A DNA stretch of 64,000 nt, taken from contig NZ_CP087590.1 in assembly GCF_015594925.2 (NCBI RefSeq), positions 2,356,001 to 2,420,000 of the forward strand, in the 5' to 3' direction. Position 1 is the stretch's first letter; the number at the start of each line of letters is the position of its first letter. This document shows, piece by piece, positions 8,250-17,563 of this stretch. Source of the stretch: Vibrio sp. VB16. GTDB taxonomy: Bacteria; Pseudomonadota; Gammaproteobacteria; Enterobacterales; Vibrionaceae. A program made the translations under genes and the position numbers. The notes under the pieces were generated by a model. The model did not search any database. It was not told the origin of the DNA and saw only the letters and a program-made list of their open reading frames with translations.

Positions 8250-9386
8250 TTAGTAAAGTGAATTCTTGTTTTCTTCGATGAACTTATCATCAATACGACC
8301 ATACATTTTGTAGTAAGACCAAGCGGTATAACTCAAAATAATCGGTATAAAGATAGCCGCGACAACGGTCATTATTTGCAGTGTCAGCTCACTCGATGTC
8401 GAATCCCACATTGTAAGGCTTTGACTTGGGTTTAAGCTTGAAGGCATAACAAACGGGAACATACTGAACCCAGCGGTTAAGATAATACCTGCCGAGGTCA
8501 AACTAGAAGCTAAAAATGCAAGCCCACCACTGTTAATGCGCGTTGCGAGAATAACCACAAGTGGCATTACCGTACCAAGTATAGGGGCAATCCACATAAG
8601 CGGATAACTGGCGTAATTCGCCATCCAAGCTCCGGCCTCACGAACCACTTCTTTGTTCAGTGGGTTTGATGCCGCAAACGTATCAACTTCGCTCTTCAAC
8701 GCATAGCCGTCGATAGACTGAACCCAAAAACCAGCGGCAACAAAAAGTATGGTGATAGTTAATGCACCAGCTTGAGAAACAGCGCGCGCGCGATCTCTCA
8801 CGGCAGCAGTGGTTTTCATTTGCAGCCACGTTGTCCCCATCACTAAGAACATGGTAAGACTGATTAAACCACAGAGCAGTGCAAATGGATTAAGCAGTCC
8901 AAAGAATGATCCATGATACGTTGGCATCATAAAGTCGCTTAACGTAAATGGTATGCCTTGTAATAGATTCCCGAATGCAACACCAAAAATAAGAGAAGGA
9001 ACAAACCCACTAATGCTGATAGCAATGTCCCAGTTATTTCGCCATTTAGGCGACTCAATTTTAGAACGATAATCCAGACCAATTGGGCGTAGCCATAGCC
9101 CTGCTAGCGTCAAGATCATGGCAAAGTAAAAACCAGAAAATGACACAGCATATACCGTTGGCCATGCGGCGAATAGAGCACCACCAGCAGAAACTAACCA
9201 GACTTGGTTTCCGTCCCAGTGAGGCGCAATCGAGTTAATCATCACTCGACGTTCGTTGTCTGTTTTACCGATAACAGGTACAAGGGCGCAAACACCTAAA
9301 TCAAACCCGTCGGCAATGGCGAAACCAATTAGTAGAACACCTACTAGTAGCCACCAAACAAATCGCAATGCTTCATAATCAAACAT
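8250..9386 (-). CDS. cydB: Cytochrome d ubiquinol oxidase subunit II CydB
   Basis: CydB is the structural membrane subunit of the high-affinity, copper-independent quinol oxidase. The 378-residue protein is almost entirely transmembrane helices. It shows the family features FAIADGFDLGVCAL and HWDGNQVWLVSAGGALFAAWP. It starts 13 nt after cydA, is followed at once by cydX, and has the expected length. Confidence 0.97.
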   Translation of the reverse strand: MFDYEALRFVWWLLVGVLLIGFAIADGFDLGVCALVPVIGKTDNERRVMINSIAPHWDGNQVWLVSAGGALFAAWPTVYAVSFSGFYFAMILTLAGLWLRPIGLDYRSKIESPKWRNNWDIAISISGFVPSLIFGVAFGNLLQGIPFTLSDFMMPTYHGSFFGLLNPFALLCGLISLTMFLVMGTTWLQMKTTAAVRDRARAVSQAGALTITILFVAAGFWVQSIDGYALKSEVDTFAASNPLNKEVVREAGAWMANYASYPLMWIAPILGTVMPLVVILATRINSGGLAFLASSLTSAGIILTAGFSMFPFVMPSSLNPSQSLTMWDSTSSELTLQIMTVVAAIFIPIILSYTAWSYYKMYGRIDDKFIEENKNSLY

Positions 9387-9399
9387 TATTTAATCTCCC

Positions 9400-10986
9400 T
9401 TACGCTTCTACTTGGCGGTTAACTTTGTCTTGTACAGAGTCACCGCTCTGTTCAAAGTGGTAGCGGCCTGTCTTCAAGCTGCTTGGCCCTTTACGTGCAA
9501 ATGTCACCATAAGATAAACTTCAACTATCAGGAATACTGTATAGAGAGCCATTATTGCAAGTAGCGATGCCCATAACTGACCTTCGGTTAAGGCAGATAC
9601 CGCAACATCGACAGGCAATATTTCACCCACAGCCCACGGTTGACGACCATATTCTGCAACAAACCAACCCATTTCTATTGCAAGCCACGGTAGAGGGATA
9701 CTGAATAGAGCGGCTTTGAGAACCCATGATTTCTGTTCTATTTTCTGACGACACGTCTGTACAAACGCGGCACCGAACACGAACAGCATAATAAAGCCAA
9801 CAGCAACCATCACTCGGAAAGACCAGAACAGAGGCCAAACTGTAGGAATTGAATCATCTGCTGCGTCTTTAATTTGTTCTTCTGTTGCGTCTACAACATC
9901 ATCGGTGTATCGCTTAAGCAGCAAACCATAACCAAGGTCATGCTTTAGTTCATCAAAGGCATCCAGGTTTTCTTGAGACTTATCACCTGAACGCAGTTTT
10001 TGGAGAAGGTCATACGCTAATATGCCGCTGCGAATACGCTCTTCGTGCTCAATTTTGAGGTCGGAAATACCCGTTACTTCGGTGTCAAGAGAACGTGTGG
10101 CAATAATACCCATAAGATAAGGGATCTTAATAGCGTAATCCGTATGCTGTGTCTCTTGATTTGGGAAACCAAACAACGTGAATGCGGCGGGTGCTTCTTC
10201 CGTGTGCCATTCCGCTTCAATTGCTGCGAGCTTCACTCTTTGAACATCCCCTAATTCGTAACCAGATTCATCACCCAATATGATAACGGACAGGATTGCT
10301 GCCATACCGAATGACGCTGCAATAGCGAATGAACGACGAGCAAAAGCAACGTCTCGGCCTTTCAGCAAATAGTAAGAGCTGATACCTAGAACAAACATTG
10401 CACCGGTCGTATAACCTGATGCTACCGTATGGACAAATTTAACCTGTGCAACGGGGTTTAAGACAAGCTCCGCAAAACTCACCATTTCCATTCGCATCGA
10501 TTCAAAGTTGAATTCCGACCCGACGGGGTTTTGCATCCAGCCGTTAGCGACTAAAATCCAGAGCGCAGAAAAATTTGAACCGAGAGCCACTAACCAAGTT
10601 ACCGCCAAATGCTGACGCTTAGATAACCGTTCCCAACCAAAGAAAAATAGCCCCACAAACGTGGATTCTAGGAAAAATGCAACAAGAGCTTCGATGGCGA
10701 GTGGAGCACCAAATATATCGCCTACATAGTGTGAGTAGTAGGACCAGTTAGTACCGAATTGAAATTCCATGGTAAGGCCAGTTGCCACACCAAGAGCAAA
10801 GTTTATACCGAATAACTTACCCCAGAACTTTGTCATATCCTTATAGATTTGTTTATCGGTCATTACATAGAGAGACTCCATTATGGCGAGCAAGAAAGCC
10901 ATACCTAAAGTCAATGGAACGAAGAGGAAGTGATACATCGCTGTGAAGGCAAATTGCAACCGCGATAGATCAACTATGTCAATCAT
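9400..10986 (-). CDS. cydA: Cytochrome d ubiquinol oxidase subunit I CydA
   Basis: CydA carries haems b558, b595 and d and oxidises ubiquinol while reducing O2 at low oxygen. The 528 residues include His19 (AMYHFLFVPLTLG), a haem ligand, and a long periplasmic Q-loop between the helices (about 240-330). The conserved GRQPWAVGEILP motif is also present. The first gene of cydABX, it is preceded by a 466-base regulatory region with ArcA- and FNR-type sites. Confidence 0.97.
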   Translation of the reverse strand: MIDIVDLSRLQFAFTAMYHFLFVPLTLGMAFLLAIMESLYVMTDKQIYKDMTKFWGKLFGINFALGVATGLTMEFQFGTNWSYYSHYVGDIFGAPLAIEALVAFFLESTFVGLFFFGWERLSKRQHLAVTWLVALGSNFSALWILVANGWMQNPVGSEFNFESMRMEMVSFAELVLNPVAQVKFVHTVASGYTTGAMFVLGISSYYLLKGRDVAFARRSFAIAASFGMAAILSVIILGDESGYELGDVQRVKLAAIEAEWHTEEAPAAFTLFGFPNQETQHTDYAIKIPYLMGIIATRSLDTEVTGISDLKIEHEERIRSGILAYDLLQKLRSGDKSQENLDAFDELKHDLGYGLLLKRYTDDVVDATEEQIKDAADDSIPTVWPLFWSFRVMVAVGFIMLFVFGAAFVQTCRQKIEQKSWVLKAALFSIPLPWLAIEMGWFVAEYGRQPWAVGEILPVDVAVSALTEGQLWASLLAIMALYTVFLIVEVYLMVTFARKGPSSLKTGRYHFEQSGDSVQDKVNRQVEA

Positions 10987-11090
10987 GTTAGCTCCTTTTG
11001 TGTCGGCTGAGTGACACTGGTACTTTTTGCATCATGCATAAGCACTTTTTATATTAATTAACTTTGTCCGATTATAAAACGAACTCAGTT

Positions 11091-11127
11091 GTTAATAGCT
11101 TGTGCATTTTAGGTTAGATAATTGTTA
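11091..11127. promoter_or_regulatory. Candidate ArcA direct-repeat site upstream of cydA
   Basis: GTTA repeats occur at 11091, 11113 and 11124, that is on an 11-base period. GTTAGATAATTGTTA (11113-11127) matches the ArcA consensus GTTAATTAAATGTTA at 12 of 15 positions. Its position, 105-140 bases before cydA, suits ArcA control of cytochrome bd, known in enterics. The call is by motif only. Confidence 0.55.
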
Positions 11128-11205
11128 AGTAAGCTCTAATATAGCTGGGGCTAATATTAACGGTTTATTGGTTTCGATACAAAATATTTTTGAAAAGCTT
11201 TAGCT

Positions 11206-11219
11206 TTGATTTGAATCAA
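11206..11219. promoter_or_regulatory. FNR box upstream of cydA
   Basis: TTGATTTGAATCAA is an exact match to the FNR half-sites TTGAT-N4-ATCAA. It lies about 220 bases upstream of the cydA ATG. A weaker copy, TTGACTTAGATCAG, sits at 11255-11268. Anaerobic FNR control of cydAB is known in other gammaproteobacteria; here it is inferred from sequence. Confidence 0.75.
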
Positions 11220-11452
11220 ATAGATCTCGTGAATATTAATATACGGCCTTTTAATTGACTTAGATCAGTTTTAGCGACCATTTAAATACTCTAGCGGAAT
11301 ACTACAGAAGGTTATATATAACGATTGGAAATAAGAGAGCAGGATATTAGATTTAAATTTATGTGACCAATACCACCTTATGAGTAGAGAAACGAAAATA
11401 ATGGCCGCTTAATATGCTCGAATTTTAAACGGCCATCTTATTGTGTTAATTG

Positions 11453-12463
11453 TTAATTACTTGTTTCGAGACCGAAATGCAAATACGCTCTCTCAGTCGC
11501 AATTCGACCTCTTGGGGTTCTTTGTAAATACCCTTGTTGAATGAGAAAAGGTTCCAGAACATCTTCGATGGTTTCTTTTTCTTCACCTATCGCAGCGGCT
11601 AAGTTGTCTAAACCTACTGGACCACCAGAAAACTTTTCCATAATGGCAAGAAGGAGCTTTCTATCCATGTAATCAAAACCTTTATGATCAACATCAAGCA
11701 TATCTAGTGCTTTATCCGCTATATCAGAACAGATATGGCCATTACCTTTAACTTCCGCATAATCTCTTACTCGGCGCAGCAATCTGTTAGCAATACGAGG
11801 TGTACCACGTGCTCGTCGAGCAACCTCTAACGCCCCGTCTTCTTCCATTGAAAGGTTAAGGCAGCTTGCACTACGCTGAACGATAAACTGTAAGTCAGGA
11901 ACGTTGTAATACTCTAACCTTTGTACGATTCCAAATCGGTCACGCAAAGGAGATGTCAGTGACCCTGCACGAGTCGTCGCACCAATCAGAGTAAAAGGGG
12001 GAAGATCTATCTTGATAGAACGAGCCGCTGGCCCTTCACCTATCATGATGTCTAATTGATAATCCTCCATTGCCGGATAAAGTATCTCTTCAACCATTGG
12101 ACTCAGTCGATGAATCTCATCGATGAAAAGAACATCGTTTTCTTCCAAGTTGGTTAACAGCGCAGCTAGATCGCCCGCCTTTTCCAACACGGGGCCAGAA
12201 GTCGTACGAATGTTTACTTCCATTTCGTTAGCAACAATGTTGGCTAATGTCGTTTTGCCTAAACCTGGTGGGCCGAAAATCAACAGATGATCCAATGGCT
12301 CATTACGCTGCTGAGCCGCTTTAATGAAGATTTCCATCTGGTTGCGCACGTGATCTTGCCCTCTATAATCGGCAAGTTTCTTCGGCCGTATAGCACGGTC
12401 AATGACTTCTTCGTCTTTAAATACCGGATTATCCGGTGCTATCAAGCGATCTGCTTCGATCAT
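11453..12463 (-). CDS. ruvB: Holliday junction branch migration ATPase RuvB
   Basis: RuvB is the hexameric AAA+ motor that drives branch migration with RuvA. The 336-residue protein has Walker A GPPGLGKTT, Walker B LFIDEIHRL and sensor region LIGATTRAGSLTSPLRDRFG. A C-terminal winged-helix domain ends in GRIATERAYLHFG. It follows ruvA by 81 bases on the same strand; the length is standard. Confidence 0.98.
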   Translation of the reverse strand: MIEADRLIAPDNPVFKDEEVIDRAIRPKKLADYRGQDHVRNQMEIFIKAAQQRNEPLDHLLIFGPPGLGKTTLANIVANEMEVNIRTTSGPVLEKAGDLAALLTNLEENDVLFIDEIHRLSPMVEEILYPAMEDYQLDIMIGEGPAARSIKIDLPPFTLIGATTRAGSLTSPLRDRFGIVQRLEYYNVPDLQFIVQRSASCLNLSMEEDGALEVARRARGTPRIANRLLRRVRDYAEVKGNGHICSDIADKALDMLDVDHKGFDYMDRKLLLAIMEKFSGGPVGLDNLAAAIGEEKETIEDVLEPFLIQQGYLQRTPRGRIATERAYLHFGLETSN

Positions 12464-12544
12464 CGGTTTTTCTCTTATTCATTTTACTGTGGTTGCCGAT
12501 AAATCGGCGAACACTATATTGAGCATCCAAATTTGGTATCTCAA

Positions 12545-13165
12545 TCACACCATAGATTTCAAGGCTTCACGAATAATAGATTCGCTTATCATATCTGGTT
12601 TAGCGACTTGAGAAATCACCGTTGACGCTTGTTGCGGTTTGTAGCCAAGGGCAACTAACGCACTAACCGCTTCATCTTTTGCACTTTGTTTACCATGAGA
12701 AGCGAGTTGGTTATCACTTGGTGCCGCATCGGTGGCGGGCGTAAACAAATCGCCGGCTCCCCACCCTTTAAGACGATCTTTCATCTCAACGACTAATCGT
12801 TCTGCGGTTTTTTTACCCACACCCGGTAGCTTAACAAGCGTTGAAATATCTTCCCGTTCGACACAAGAAACAAACTGCGCTGCCGTCATACCCGACAATA
12901 TTGCCAAGCCTAGTTTCGGTCCCACTCCATTCGCTTTGATAACTTCTCTAAAAAGCGCACGTTCTTTTACTGTATTGAAACCATACAGTAATTGGGCATC
13001 TTCTCGAACAACGAAATGGGTATACACGGTCGCTTCTGCGCCAATTTCAGGGAGCTCATAAAAACAGCTCATTGGCATCTGTACTTCATAACCAATACCA
13101 CTCACTTCGATGAGCAGTTCAGGTGGTTGTTTTTCAATCAAAATTCCACGAAGGCGTCCAATCAC
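12545..13165 (-). CDS. ruvA: Holliday junction branch migration protein RuvA
   Basis: RuvA binds the four-way junction and loads RuvB. In 206 residues it has an N-terminal OB-fold (MIGRLRGILIEKQPPELLIEV), two helix-hairpin-helix motifs (about 72-130, including LVKLPGVGKKTAERLVVEM) and a C-terminal RuvB-binding domain (ALVALGYKPQQA). It is separated from ruvC by a promoter region carrying a LexA box, so ruvAB can be SOS-induced independently of ruvC. Confidence 0.98.
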   Translation of the reverse strand: MIGRLRGILIEKQPPELLIEVSGIGYEVQMPMSCFYELPEIGAEATVYTHFVVREDAQLLYGFNTVKERALFREVIKANGVGPKLGLAILSGMTAAQFVSCVEREDISTLVKLPGVGKKTAERLVVEMKDRLKGWGAGDLFTPATDAAPSDNQLASHGKQSAKDEAVSALVALGYKPQQASTVISQVAKPDMISESIIREALKSMV

Positions 13166-13210
13166 AGAGAATATCCTTTGAAACGGGTAATATGTCGGAT
13201 GATAATATAT

Positions 13211-13230
13211 TACTGGATGAATAACCAGTG
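13211..13230. promoter_or_regulatory. LexA (SOS) box upstream of ruvAB
   Basis: TACTGGATGAATAACCAGTG fits the LexA pattern CTG-N10-CAG, with CTGG/CCAG arms as in the enterobacterial ruvAB operator. It lies about 50-65 bases before the ruvA start, between ruvC and ruvA. Confidence 0.75.
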
Positions 13231-13258
13231 CCGCATTTGAAGGCGGCTTTAATCACAA

Positions 13259-13777
13259 CTATCTATAACGCCCTTTCTTCGCACTGGTCGCTTTACCTGC
13301 TAATGCCATCAACGTTTTATTGGTGTTCGCGTGACAGATGGCAACACCCAGCGCATCCGCGGCATCGGCTTGAGGTTTCGCCGGTAACTTCAAAATGCTT
13401 TTTACCATATGTTGAACCTGTGCTTTATCGGCCGCACCGGTACCAACAACAGCTTGTTTAATAGAACGCGCGGAATACTCAAAAACCGGTAAATCAGTGT
13501 TTGCAGCAGCAACAATAGCGCTACCTCTGGCTTGCCCAAGTTTCAGCGCAGAATCCGCATTTTTTGACATGAAGACTTGTTCAATCGCAAACTCGTCAGG
13601 TTGAAACTGAATAATCAGCTCTGTTACCCCAGCGTATATTTGCTTCAATTTGCCTGCTAAATCAGACTCTGACATTCGGATACAACCACTACCTAAATAA
13701 GAGAGCTGTCGGCCTTCTTGTCGTATCACACCATAACCGGTTATCCTCGAGCCCGGATCAATGCCAAGAATTATCAT
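13259..13777 (-). CDS. ruvC: Holliday junction resolvase RuvC
   Basis: RuvC is the dimeric endonuclease that cuts Holliday junctions. The 172-residue protein shows the catalytic acidic residues: Asp in ILGIDPGSRITGYG, Glu in FAIEQVF, and the C-terminal DAADALGVAICH cluster. It lies upstream of ruvA on the same strand. The 93-base gap contains the LexA box that belongs to ruvAB. Confidence 0.98.
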   Translation of the reverse strand: MIILGIDPGSRITGYGVIRQEGRQLSYLGSGCIRMSESDLAGKLKQIYAGVTELIIQFQPDEFAIEQVFMSKNADSALKLGQARGSAIVAAANTDLPVFEYSARSIKQAVVGTGAADKAQVQHMVKSILKLPAKPQADAADALGVAICHANTNKTLMALAGKATSAKKGRYR

Positions 13778-13840
13778 TTATTACCCAAATAGTTTAATTT
13801 TCAGAGATGCTAACCGATTATAACTAATAAAAGCTAGCAT

Positions 13841-14527
13841 CTATATTGGTATGAAGGTCATAGATGCAACACTTTGCACCACCTTATTGATGGTTCGATT
13901 GGTACTATCTGAAACCAATATGGCCATCATGTCTTGTACGAGGATCATCTGACCCAGGACCCGCTCATAGCTGTAGTTCGGCACACCGTTCGCATCGATA
14001 CCGTTAGTAAGTAGCAGTAACTCACCACTGTCGTAGCGACGATTATTAAGCTGCCACGTTATTGTTTCTAGGTTTCGAGCGCTGTTATACAGTTTTTGCT
14101 GACTTATTTCGTCCAGAATGTAGAACTCTAGTTGGTTATTGTAAGATGCACTTAACATTCCGGTGATACCCGCCATCAAAGCAAAGACACGATCCCCTTC
14201 GAACTCTTTTGAGAAAGCGAGCGGAAGTGCCTCTACACCATCCATATTCCCCAACTCTTGGAAACCGTGTTTAGGTCGATCTACCGTCATTAATTGGGAA
14301 AGACGCGCATCTATTGTCATTCCTGAGTTTTTTTTCAACTCCCTCGGGTTTCTTTTATATAGCTTAATAATGAGTCGTCGAGTGAGCTTTCGTATTTGTT
14401 CGATATGAATATCGGTTACAAGATCTATATCAGATTTAGCGAGGTTTTTTATATCGAAGGGGCGATTATCTTTTCCGACGCATGCTGTGAGCGTAAATAT
14501 AAGAAGCACGGTCATTATAAAACGCAT
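13841..14527 (-). CDS. Conserved lipoprotein of unknown function
   Basis: The 228-residue product has a signal peptide with a lipobox ending at Cys16 (LLIFTLTAC), followed by Val-Gly, so it is a lipoprotein probably sorted to the outer membrane. The rest is soluble and mixed alpha/beta, with a basic helix (EQIRKLTRRLIIKLYKRNP) and a segment VFALMAGITGMLSASYNNQ that looks buried. I do not recognise a catalytic motif. It sits between aspS and ruvC on the same strand, an arrangement I associate with vibrios. A role in the envelope is likely; no function is assigned. Confidence 0.8.
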   Translation of the reverse strand: MRFIMTVLLIFTLTACVGKDNRPFDIKNLAKSDIDLVTDIHIEQIRKLTRRLIIKLYKRNPRELKKNSGMTIDARLSQLMTVDRPKHGFQELGNMDGVEALPLAFSKEFEGDRVFALMAGITGMLSASYNNQLEFYILDEISQQKLYNSARNLETITWQLNNRRYDSGELLLLTNGIDANGVPNYSYERVLGQMILVQDMMAILVSDSTNRTINKVVQSVASMTFIPI

Positions 14528-14640
14528 TCACTTACCCTTTATTTAAAATGATTGGATTAGCTTGAACTCTGGATAAGTTACATTCTATTCAGGCATTTAA
14601 TAAAACAAAAGAAGTTAAGGGGTTTTCTGTTGGTTTGGAT

Positions 14641-14670
14641 CAAAAAAGCTAGGGGGATCCCTAGCTTTTC
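14641..14670 (-). terminator. Rho-independent terminator after aspS
   Basis: AAAAGCTAGGG / CCCTAGCTTTT forms an 11-bp stem with a 4-nt loop (ggat). On the minus strand it ends in a run of six T, 25 bases past the aspS stop codon. Confidence 0.88.
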
Positions 14671-14694
14671 AATAGATTAGATTAGCCGAAACGA

Positions 14695-16470
14695 TTAGGC
14701 TTCTTTTTCTGTCGCTTTTTTCACTACAATTGCCAGCTCTTCAAGCGATGCAGGGTTAGCCAAACTTGGTGCGTCTGTTAACAAACACGCTGCTGCCGTT
14801 GTTTTAGGGAAGGCAATGACGTCACGGATATTTTCTGTACCACATAAAAGCATTGCCAATCGATCGAGACCGAATGCCAAACCTGCATGTGGCGGCGTAC
14901 CGTACTTAAGCGCTTCTAACAAAAAGCCAAACTTTAACTGCTGTTCTTTATCTTCGATACCTAATATTTCAAATACCGTTGCCTGCATTTCAGCACTGTG
15001 AATACGAACGGAACCACCACCAACTTCATAACCATTGATAACCATGTCATAAGCATTCGAATTCGCAGATGCCGGGTTTTCTTTAAGCTCTTGCGCAGTA
15101 ACCCCTAATGGCGAAGTAAATGGGTGATGCATAGCATGTAAGTTACCTTCACCATCTTCTTCAAACATTGGGAAATCGATTACCCACAATGGCGTCCAAG
15201 CCGCCGTATGGGACAGCTCCAAATCCTTTCCTATTTTCAAGCGAAGTGCACCCAACGCTTCAGAAACAACATTGGCTTTATCGGCACCAAAGAGAATAAT
15301 GTCGCCAGATTCAGCGCCAGTTCGATCCAGAATACCGTTAATAACCTCTTCAGAAAGGAACTTAGCAACTGGCGACTGAATACCTTCGAGTCCAGCGGCT
15401 TTATCATTCACTTTCATCCATGCAAGACCTTTCGCACCGTAGATACCAACAAATTTCCCGTATTCGTCAATTTGTTTGCGACTCAGTTTTGCACCGCCGG
15501 GTACACATAGTACGGCCACACGACCTTTCTCGTCATTTGCAGGACCAGAGAATACTTTGAATTCTACATCTTTAACGAGATCGGCAACATCAACTAATTC
15601 TAGTGGGTTACGGAGATCTGGCTTATCAGAACCAAAGCGACGAATCGCTTCTGAGAAGCTCATGACAGGAAACGCACCAAGATCAACGTCAAGCAACTCA
15701 AGCCACATCTCACGGATCATTTTTTCGGTCACTTCACGCACTTGGTCAGCGGTCATGAAGGACGTTTCAATATCTATTTGAGTAAATTCAGGTTGACGGT
15801 CGGCACGTAAATCTTCATCTCGGAAACATTTTACGATTTGATAATAGCGATCAAAACCAGACATCATCAAAAGCTGTTTAAATAACTGTGGTGACTGAGG
15901 TAGCGCATAAAAACTCCCCTTATGAACACGGCTTGGTACCAGATAATCACGCGCGCCTTCTGGGGTTGCCTTTGTTAACACAGGGGTTTCGATGTCTAGA
16001 AAATCATTGCTGTCTAAAAAGCGACGAACAAAGCTAGATGCTCTCGCACGCAGCTTTATGTTATCACTCATTTCTGTACGACGTAGATCAAGGTATCGAT
16101 ACTTCAGACGTTGTTCTTCTGAATTATTCTGCTTAGAATCCAATGGCAACGCTTCAGAACGATTAATGATTTCTAGCCCTGTAGCAAGGACTTCTACTTC
16201 ACCCGTCGCCATATCTTTATTGATTTGGCTTTCCGGACGAGCGCGAACCTCACCAGTGAATTTAATACAAAATTCATTTCTTAGTAGGTTCGCAACTTCA
16301 AATACGTCTTTCATATCTGGGTCGACTACTACCTGAACAATACCTTCACGATCTCGCATATCAACGAAGATTAGACCGCCTAAATCGCGGCGACGGTTGA
16401 CCCATCCGCAAAGTTCTACAGTTTGTCCCACAAGGGACTTGTTCAGTTGACCGCAATACTGGGTACGCAT
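14695..16470 (-). CDS. aspS: Aspartyl-tRNA synthetase AspS
   Basis: This class II synthetase charges tRNA-Asp. The 591 residues start with an OB-fold anticodon-binding domain (VELCGWVNRRRDLGGLIFVDMRDREG). The catalytic core shows motif 2 (VKCFRDEDLRADRQPEFTQ) and motif 3 (GLAFGLDRLAMLL), and a bacterial GAD insertion domain lies at about 290-420. The length is that of the bacterial enzyme. It is transcribed away from cmoA, with a 269-base shared upstream region. Confidence 0.98.
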   Translation of the reverse strand: MRTQYCGQLNKSLVGQTVELCGWVNRRRDLGGLIFVDMRDREGIVQVVVDPDMKDVFEVANLLRNEFCIKFTGEVRARPESQINKDMATGEVEVLATGLEIINRSEALPLDSKQNNSEEQRLKYRYLDLRRTEMSDNIKLRARASSFVRRFLDSNDFLDIETPVLTKATPEGARDYLVPSRVHKGSFYALPQSPQLFKQLLMMSGFDRYYQIVKCFRDEDLRADRQPEFTQIDIETSFMTADQVREVTEKMIREMWLELLDVDLGAFPVMSFSEAIRRFGSDKPDLRNPLELVDVADLVKDVEFKVFSGPANDEKGRVAVLCVPGGAKLSRKQIDEYGKFVGIYGAKGLAWMKVNDKAAGLEGIQSPVAKFLSEEVINGILDRTGAESGDIILFGADKANVVSEALGALRLKIGKDLELSHTAAWTPLWVIDFPMFEEDGEGNLHAMHHPFTSPLGVTAQELKENPASANSNAYDMVINGYEVGGGSVRIHSAEMQATVFEILGIEDKEQQLKFGFLLEALKYGTPPHAGLAFGLDRLAMLLCGTENIRDVIAFPKTTAAACLLTDAPSLANPASLEELAIVVKKATEKEA

Positions 16471-16739
16471 AATGAAATTCCCAAACTCTTAATTAGTTAT
16501 TAATTTTTTGACAGATTATACTGTCAACTCAAACCCACATTTATACCTGCAAAGCGCTTGAAAATCGACCTTTGAAAGGACTTTTTCTCGTATTTCGCCT
16601 CGACTTAGAACCAACAGATGATAAAAACAGCAATTTTAGGCGTTTTAACCGGCCTATAGTCATATAATGAATGGTGACACCATCGGTTTTTTCTCTTAAA
16701 ATACGCCACCCAATTTTGTATGTTTACTAGCAGGCAGGC

Positions 16740-17468
16740 ATGAATAATAAAGATAATATTTTCTCATCTCCTATCGATAACATCGGTAACTTTAGTTTTG
16801 ATGAAAATGTCGTAGAAGTCTTTCCAGATATGATCCAAAGGTCAGTTCCTGGGTACAGTAATATTGTGTCTGCTATTGGCATGCTCGCAGAACGCTTCGT
16901 CAAACCAAATACCGTCATCTATGACTTAGGGTGTTCTCTTGGTGCTTCTACTTTATCTATCAGAAGAAATATAGATCAAGAAGGCTGTAAGATTATCTCT
17001 GTTGACAACTCGAAGGCGATGGTTGAGCGTTGCAAATTACATGTTAATGCCTACCGTTCTGATACGCCTGTAGAGGTAATTGAAGCTGATATTCGAGATA
17101 TCACGATAGAGAACGCCAGTATGGTCGTGTTAAATTTCACTTTGCAGTTCCTGTCTCCTGATGACCGTCAGAGCTTGCTCGAGAATATATATGCTGGACT
17201 GCGTCCGGATAGCATATTAATCCTGTCAGAGAAATACGTTTTTGAAGACCAAAACTCAAATAGTTTATTGATAGATTTACACCATGATTTTAAACGCGCA
17301 AATGGTTACAGCGAATTAGAGGTCAGTCAAAAACGCAGTGCTATTGAAAATGTTCTGATCCCTGACTCAATTCCAAAGCACAAAGAGAGACTACAAAAAA
17401 TCGGCTTTAAGAATGTAGAAGTCTGGTTTCAATGTTTTAATTTCGGATCGATGTTTGCAATTAAATAA
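16740..17468 (+). CDS. cmoA: Carboxy-S-adenosyl-L-methionine synthase CmoA
   Basis: CmoA converts SAM and prephenate into carboxy-SAM, the donor for the wobble modification cmo5U34 in tRNA. The 242-residue Rossmann methyltransferase-like protein has the SAM loop YDLGCSLGAST, followed by the acidic Asp in IISVDNSKAMVERC. It also has the family start PIDNIGNFSFDENVVEVFPDMIQRS. ATG 16740 is supported by homology at the N-terminus. cmoB follows 95 bases downstream on the same strand. Confidence 0.97.
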   Translation: MNNKDNIFSSPIDNIGNFSFDENVVEVFPDMIQRSVPGYSNIVSAIGMLAERFVKPNTVIYDLGCSLGASTLSIRRNIDQEGCKIISVDNSKAMVERCKLHVNAYRSDTPVEVIEADIRDITIENASMVVLNFTLQFLSPDDRQSLLENIYAGLRPDSILILSEKYVFEDQNSNSLLIDLHHDFKRANGYSELEVSQKRSAIENVLIPDSIPKHKERLQKIGFKNVEVWFQCFNFGSMFAIK

Positions 17469-17563
17469 GTCCTGTTTGTCATAAAGCTTTTCGTTATAAA
17501 ATAATAGAACCCGATATTTTCGGTCTAATTACACATTTCACTACATAAAAGATCATTCAAACC

